Assembly: GCA_033720695.1 (NCBI GenBank)
Contig: JAWWCA010000179.1
Span: 1-7,504, forward strand
Source: DATGQT01 sp033720695
GTDB lineage: Bacteria > Bacteroidota > Rhodothermia > Rhodothermales > Rubricoccaceae
DNA length: 7,504 nucleotides
Direction: 5' to 3'
Part shown: one piece after another, positions 6,698-7,504 of the stretch
How positions within the stretch are numbered: position 1 is the stretch's first letter
Layout: each line of letters opens with the position of its first letter
Translations under genes and position numbers: made by a program
The notes under the pieces: model-generated
The model's input: the letters and a program-made list of their open reading frames with translations, nothing else
Told to the model about the DNA's origin: nothing
The model's database searches: none

Positions 6698-7255
6698 ATG
6701 AAGCCCTGCCCGTACTGCGCCGAGTCCATCCAGGACGAGGCCATCAAGTGCCGCTACTGCGGCGAGTTCCTCGACGGACGCCCGGCCCCGCCCTCGGAGG
6801 CCCTCCCCGTCGTGGTCCGCCTCGGGGCGGGCGGCCTGGCGCTGGCCCCCGGCTACGAGTACCGCTCGAAGACGACGCTCTTCGGCTGGCCCCTCCTCCA
6901 CGTCGCGCAGGGCCTCGACCCGGCGACGGGCCGCCCGCGCGTGGCCCGGGGCGTCGTCGCCATCGGGGACGTGGCGATGGGGGGACTGGCCGTGGGCGGG
7001 GTGGCCGTCGGCCTCGTCGCGCTCGGCGGGCTGGGGCTGGGGCTCCTCGCCCTCGGCGGGCTGGCCGTCGGTGCGATCGCCCTCGGGGGGCTGGCGCTGG
7101 GGTGGTACTGGGCCATCGGGGGGGCCGCGCTCGCGTTCGGCTACGCCGTCGGCGGCCTGGCGATCGCGCGGTACACCGTGAGCGGCGCCGGTGCGGACCC
7201 CGAGGTCCTGGAGGCGCTGGAGCGCGTCCTCGGCTGGCTCGGCCTCGGCGGCTGA
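6698..7255 (+). CDS. Zinc-ribbon protein with A-h-G-x-h pentad repeat array
   Basis: A 185-aa protein of unknown function. Residues 4-21 form a zinc ribbon, CPYC-(10)-CRYC, of the type found at the N-terminus of many bacterial regulatory or membrane-associated proteins. A Pro/Ala linker leads to YEYRSKTTLFGWPLLHV (53-69), a segment I associate with a widespread uncharacterised family of Gly-rich repeat proteins. Residues about 88-156 are about 13 tandem pentads (A-I/V/L/M-G-x-L/V/I), such as AMGGL AVGGV AVGLV ALGGL. These could build a beta-solenoid or pack as closely spaced transmembrane segments. A short amphipathic helix (about 168-183) closes the protein. The gene starts 13 bp after the peroxidase stop, so co-transcription is likely, but no functional link is evident. 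No signal peptide or Shine-Dalgarno is seen. Confidence 0.88.
   Translation: MKPCPYCAESIQDEAIKCRYCGEFLDGRPAPPSEALPVVVRLGAGGLALAPGYEYRSKTTLFGWPLLHVAQGLDPATGRPRVARGVVAIGDVAMGGLAVGGVAVGLVALGGLGLGLLALGGLAVGAIALGGLALGWYWAIGGAALAFGYAVGGLAIARYTVSGAGADPEVLEALERVLGWLGLGG
6959..7165 (+). repeat. In-frame 15-bp tandem repeat region with 30-bp higher-order period
   Basis: This stretch encodes the pentad array of the zinc-ribbon protein. At the DNA level the block CTCGGCGGGCTGG occurs at 7022-7034 and again at 7052-7064. A third copy with one change, CTCGGGGGGCTGG, is at 7082-7094. The exact 30-bp spacing equals two pentads and suggests the array grew by in-frame duplication of ten-residue units. Outer copies are more diverged, with small insertions near residues 136-149. 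Confidence 0.75.
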
Positions 7256-7270
7256 GCCGCGCCGGCGGCT
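7255..7270 (+). terminator. Short G+C hairpin at the end of the zinc-ribbon gene
   Basis: AGCCGC (7255-7260) and GCGGCT (7265-7270) form a 6-bp stem with a GCCG loop, starting on the last base of the zinc-ribbon stop codon. No T-run follows, so it is at best a weak terminator or a chance structure in GC-rich DNA. The rest of the gap to 7408 holds no recognisable RNA gene or coding frame on either strand. Confidence 0.2.
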
Positions 7271-7408
7271 GTCAGTACCGCACGACGAGGACGGGCTGGT
7301 CCGAGGCACAGTGAGTCTCAGCCGAGCGGGGTCCAGGAGCGAGTGTGGGGAAGGCGCCGTGAGGGGGAGCGTCGCTGGGACGTCCAACGCGTCTGCGAGT
7401 GCGGGCGT

Positions 7409-7504
7409 CTAAGGATTTATCGGTTCCGCAGTCTCGGCGGCCGTGCCCCGCAGCAGCGACGGGACGAGGTAGCTCACGAGGAGGAGCAGTCCGCCGAGCC
7501 CCAT
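7409..7504 (-). CDS. 3' end of a minus-strand reading frame, possible membrane protein
   Basis: From the right edge the frame reads MGLGGLLLLVSYLVPSLLRG and then TAAETAEPINP before a TAG stop at 7409-7411. The first 18 residues are hydrophobic and could be one transmembrane segment; the tail is polar. Codons up to about the 24th end mostly in G or C, like neighbouring real genes, while the last few are more AT-rich. The ATG coincides with the window edge, so this may be the C-terminus of a longer protein or a complete 31-residue peptide; the window cannot decide. It converges on the zinc-ribbon gene. No family is recognised. Confidence 0.35.
   Translation of the reverse strand: MGLGGLLLLVSYLVPSLLRGTAAETAEPINP

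Noticed and set aside
4918..6747. 609-codon minus-strand frame spanning the peroxidase gene
   Set aside because: Most of it is antisense to the peroxidase with its two CxxCH sites. Only the last 89 codons, from 5187, look like a real gene.
7296..7370. GGTCC-containing stretch considered as a tRNA or structured RNA
   Set aside because: No acceptor, anticodon or T-arm pairing could be assembled; only short chance inverted repeats such as TGAG-T-CTCA are present.
7275..7473. Minus-strand frame ending CASDQPVLVVRY before a stop, suggestive of a protein C-terminus
   Set aside because: The frame is stopped upstream near 7473, has no ATG or clear start, and the rest is low-complexity Arg/Pro-rich sequence, so it is most likely chance.

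Overview
The window is very GC-rich DNA with dense coding, strong G/C preference at third codon positions, ATG starts and almost no Shine-Dalgarno sequences. These traits, with lipid-anchored periplasmic proteins carrying acidic residues after the lipobox cysteine, suggest a high-GC member of the Bacteroidota/Rhodothermota side of the tree (Rhodothermales-like). That placement is inference; the window has no rRNA or other decisive marker.

Layout. Positions 1-3484 (minus strand) hold nearly all of smc, the chromosome-organising SMC ATPase. Its start lies inside the window and its last residues run off the left edge. Upstream, also on the minus strand, are a 394-aa lipoprotein (3627-4811) with carboxypeptidase-regulatory-like and YfaP/DUF2135-like beta domains, and a small acidic hydrophilic protein of unknown function (4918-5187). 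A strong inverted repeat (3576-3609) separates the lipoprotein gene from smc. The 106-bp gap upstream of the lipoprotein gene contains three consecutive palindromes.

From a divergent intergenic region (5188-5325) with a small AT-rich island, two genes run rightwards on the plus strand. The first is a lipid-anchored di-haem cytochrome c peroxidase/MauG-family protein (5326-6684). The second starts 13 bp later: a zinc-ribbon protein with a long array of A-h-G-x-h pentads (6698-7255). A short non-coding stretch follows, then the 3' end of a minus-strand reading frame (7409-7504) that touches the right edge.

How the genes fit together. smc is a housekeeping gene with no evident functional link to its neighbours. 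The two lipoproteins act outside the cytoplasmic membrane and may both face the periplasm or surface, but they are transcribed apart. The peroxidase and zinc-ribbon genes are probably co-transcribed because of their spacing, though nothing in the zinc-ribbon protein points to haem or peroxide chemistry. I see no mobile element, CRISPR array, RNA gene or clear defence system. The most unusual items are the pentad-repeat protein, the palindrome cluster, an atypical SMC signature motif and a peroxidase that appears to lack the usual distal Met/Tyr haem ligand.
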